DNA of 31,397 nt from Fragilaria radians (Eukaryota > Bacillariophyta > Fragilariophyceae > Fragilariales > Fragilariaceae), in NCBI GenBank assembly GCA_900642245.1, contig CAAAJI010000398.1, forward strand, positions 11,323-42,719. The letters are read 5' to 3'. How positions within the stretch are numbered: the stretch's first letter is position 1; every line of letters starts with the position of its first letter. A model generated the notes under the pieces. The model made no database searches. It was not told the origin of the DNA and saw only the letters and a list, made by a program, of their open reading frames with translations. Below, piece after piece: positions 29,169 to 31,397 of this stretch. Both the position numbers and the translations under genes were made by a program.

Positions 29169-31397
29169 TGAATTTGTTATTTAACTGCATCATGATATAC
29201 CCAAACTCTAGATGTGGTTGACACTCATTTTGAATTACATTTAAGCAAAAAAAAATTGTTTCATAGCTTTTCTTTTCTTCCGAATTTTTCTTGTTGGACT
29301 TGACTTGTTCCTATAGAACGCTTTGTTTAGCTCAATGCATTTCTGACCTTTCACTTTTTTAAAAGCCTTTTAGTTCATTTGATGCGATGTAACTCACGTG
29401 GAAGAACTAATCAGAGATTAATGATGTAATTGGATGCATTTAATTTTACCTCCGAAAAAAACTGTAAGATTGACGTATTTAGTTCAGATAGTTTGAAAAA
29501 CCATAAGAAAAATTATCTTAATTCCGAAGGTATTACTGGATTGAGATGGAAATGTTATGCCAAGGTTTGGCTGACAAGAAACTATTCTTTGATTACTTGG
29601 AACAACCTGTATCTCAGGAGATAATCACAGATTCAACTATTATTGCCTTTTCTGGAAAATGATCATGTTTGTGCTTTTAAAGTGTTTGAACGAAGTGATA
29701 TGCGCTAAAGTGGAAAGAGTAGTAAGCGCAAAGTGTCCATCCATTGATTTATACTATTAACTTTCTCCAGAGCCTAAACTTGAAGGTTGTCGGAATTAAA
29801 TGAGGCTCTATCGAGCTTAACGAAATTATTTAGATGAAGATCATTTCAAGAAAAATGACTTGATCTATGTATAGGCGTATCTGTAATTGCTAGAAATGAA
29901 AGCATTACGTTATTCGTCAAGATTCACTTGAGATGGACATATGGATAGATTAGATGCATTTGAAAGAAGATTGTTGTGCTGTGCCCCGTAAACAACGCAC
30001 TTTGTTTTATGACCAATTGTAGAGTGAAATTTGATGATAGCCTTAAAGAAGATCAGCTGCCAAAATATCGACAGTGATTGGTACACAAATCAAAGTGTCA
30101 TTCTATTGCGATTGGGTCTATAGCTTGGTTTCTGTCACTGCACTATTTCATGCATACCTTCCAAACTGGATAATGAATTATTTTGGAAATTAGTCAGTAT
30201 TTTCCATTGGGATATGCTGGTTGAACGTTTTCTCCATTTCTTTTCAAAATCTCTTAAGTGATTTGTCACATCCAGTGCTGACTTGATCTCCAACCTCTGA
30301 ATTATCAAGGATTATATTTCCCGTTATCATAAGTGTGTAGTACCTCCCCAATTACTCTCTGTATACTTACTTTTATGTTTGTTATTTTTCCCTTTAATCC
30401 TTCGGTAAATTCTTTTCTTGAATCTATTTTTCGATTTACACCCAGGGATATTTTTCAGCCTGGATAAATTAGAACCTTACCCGCTTCTAATTTTGCTAAA
30501 TTGCCAATTCAAGATGTAGAAGTAAAAAGTGCAGCACAAGGAGTGGTAACGCAAAAGTAAAAATGGATGTTAACGTAGAGGTAAGGAAAGTTTGATTGGA
30601 CTAGAGCTTGCATGTACTACGTAAGTTATAGATTAGACTCGTTCTTGCTCTCTCTCTAGCTGTCAAACATTAATGGCAATTCAATGTAGAAATTATATTG
30701 TTTTGCTAGTTCATGATCCCTTTAGACTTCCTTGACAACATTTTGACTAAGTTTGGTTGACAAAATAGACTGTCTTCATTTCTTTTCTGATCATACATTA
30801 GACTTCTTTGAACTAAAAGTAGTTTCCAATATCTGAAATAGATCTCTTGACTACCACTTTGTTGTTCATATCAAAGCAGTTGTTGACAAAAATATCATAA
30901 CTTAATATTTTATCCAATTTTCAAACAAATATGTTTTTTGCAATGCTCAAATTTCAATGGCTTACATAGAAACATGCAAATCACTTTTACCACAGCAGTC
31001 AAAACAATTTTGATTTTTTTTACCTTCAAATAGTTATTCACATCCTCCTGGTCCCAAAGCTTTCTTCCTGAAGATCTCCGTGATGAGATGCGGTTTGAAC
31101 ATAAAGGTACTTCAGCGCTGTAGGTATTGGCTATCCACAAGATCAATATTACTGTTAGAGCAACGTCATTCAACGCAATGACTTAGTTGTAGTAACATCG
31201 ACTCCGGCTTGTTGTTTTTATAGCCTTGAAGCCATCTTGCTTGATATATACGGTCCTATTCAATCATCAATGTCTATCTTGTTCCAAATCTATTATATAA
31301 CTCTTACCTAATAATAAATCTTCCTTGCACACCTTGTTTTTTGGTAACATACCCCTTTGGTAGGTTATTCTAGATATGAAGTATTGCATCTTCATAA
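29169..31397. other. Right-end AT-rich stretch; no gene supported
   Basis: The first ~80 bases match the 3' flank of paralogue 3. Beyond that, open frames are short (29430-29624 plus; 30910-31173 minus) and lack motifs. The minus frame at 30910-31173 begins with a hydrophobic run (VALTVILILWIANTYSAEV) like a signal peptide, and a TATAAAAA lies at 31215-31222 on the same strand. However, the frame has no ATG before the hydrophobic run (TTG only, stop just upstream), so it would have to be an internal exon. Confidence 0.4.

Noticed and set aside
30910..31173. Possible secreted protein exon on the minus strand with signal-peptide-like start and a TATA box at 31215-31222
   Set aside because: No ATG precedes the hydrophobic run (first codon is TTG and a stop lies just upstream), and no convincing next exon was found. 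Kept only as a remark on the right-end stretch.
1..31397. tRNA, rRNA or CRISPR features
   Set aside because: No B-box-like GGTTCGAATCC context with a foldable cloverleaf, no rRNA-like conserved stretch, and no regularly spaced short repeats were seen by eye. A tRNAscan or Rfam search would be decisive.

Overview
This is a eukaryotic nuclear window, AT-rich throughout. Spliceosomal introns are short (80-92 nt, GT-AG), transposon relics dominate the left half, and one run of Ns marks an assembly gap. The non-LTR retrotransposon and Ty1/copia relics resemble, from memory, elements that are abundant in diatoms (stramenopiles). A diatom is my best guess at the host, but species cannot be set from the sequence.

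Left part (about 0.66-13.9 kb) is a 'Russian doll' of retroelements. An old copia element (copia-2, minus strand) has gag, protease and integrase relics at 12-13.9 kb and its reverse transcriptase at 0.66-1.76 kb. It was split by a second copia element (copia-1, 1766-11890, minus strand), with a visible 5-bp target duplication AACCA. Copia-1 was itself split by a ~5.46 kb non-LTR retrotransposon (4643-10100, plus strand; duplication CACAATGCCCA) and by a solo LTR of its own family (10282-10506; duplication AAACA). At all three junctions the reading frame of the host element reads through if the insert is ignored. Two copies of a further repeat lie inside copia-2 in opposite orientations. All coding parts are decayed by stops and frameshifts. 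The first 175 bases hold the start of a probable host gene running off the left edge on the minus strand.

Middle and right part (about 14-29.3 kb) is a host gene cluster. Four paralogous two-exon genes, all on the plus strand (starts at 14645, 19585, 25611 and 28271), form two close pairs. They share an intron at the same codon and phase, a helical core whose sequence recalls helix 3 of KIX domains (inference), and a conserved C-terminal block. Between the second and third copies, on the minus strand, is an intronless 961-residue gene (22110-24995). It is confidently an AASDH/ACSF4-like enzyme: adenylation domain, carrier domain and PQQ-type beta-propeller. A third decayed copia element (plus strand, about 16.7-17.9 kb) separates the first two paralogues, and a 266-base N gap (19066-19331) falls upstream of the second.

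The rest (15.6-16.7, 18.0-18.6, 20.5-22.1, 26.45-28.27 and 29.2-31.4 kb) is AT-rich intergenic DNA with a 73-bp tandem duplication and a strong hairpin but no gene I can defend. I saw no tRNA or rRNA gene and no CRISPR array. The two items most worth follow-up are the nested insertion with its three target duplications and the four-gene tandem family of unknown function.
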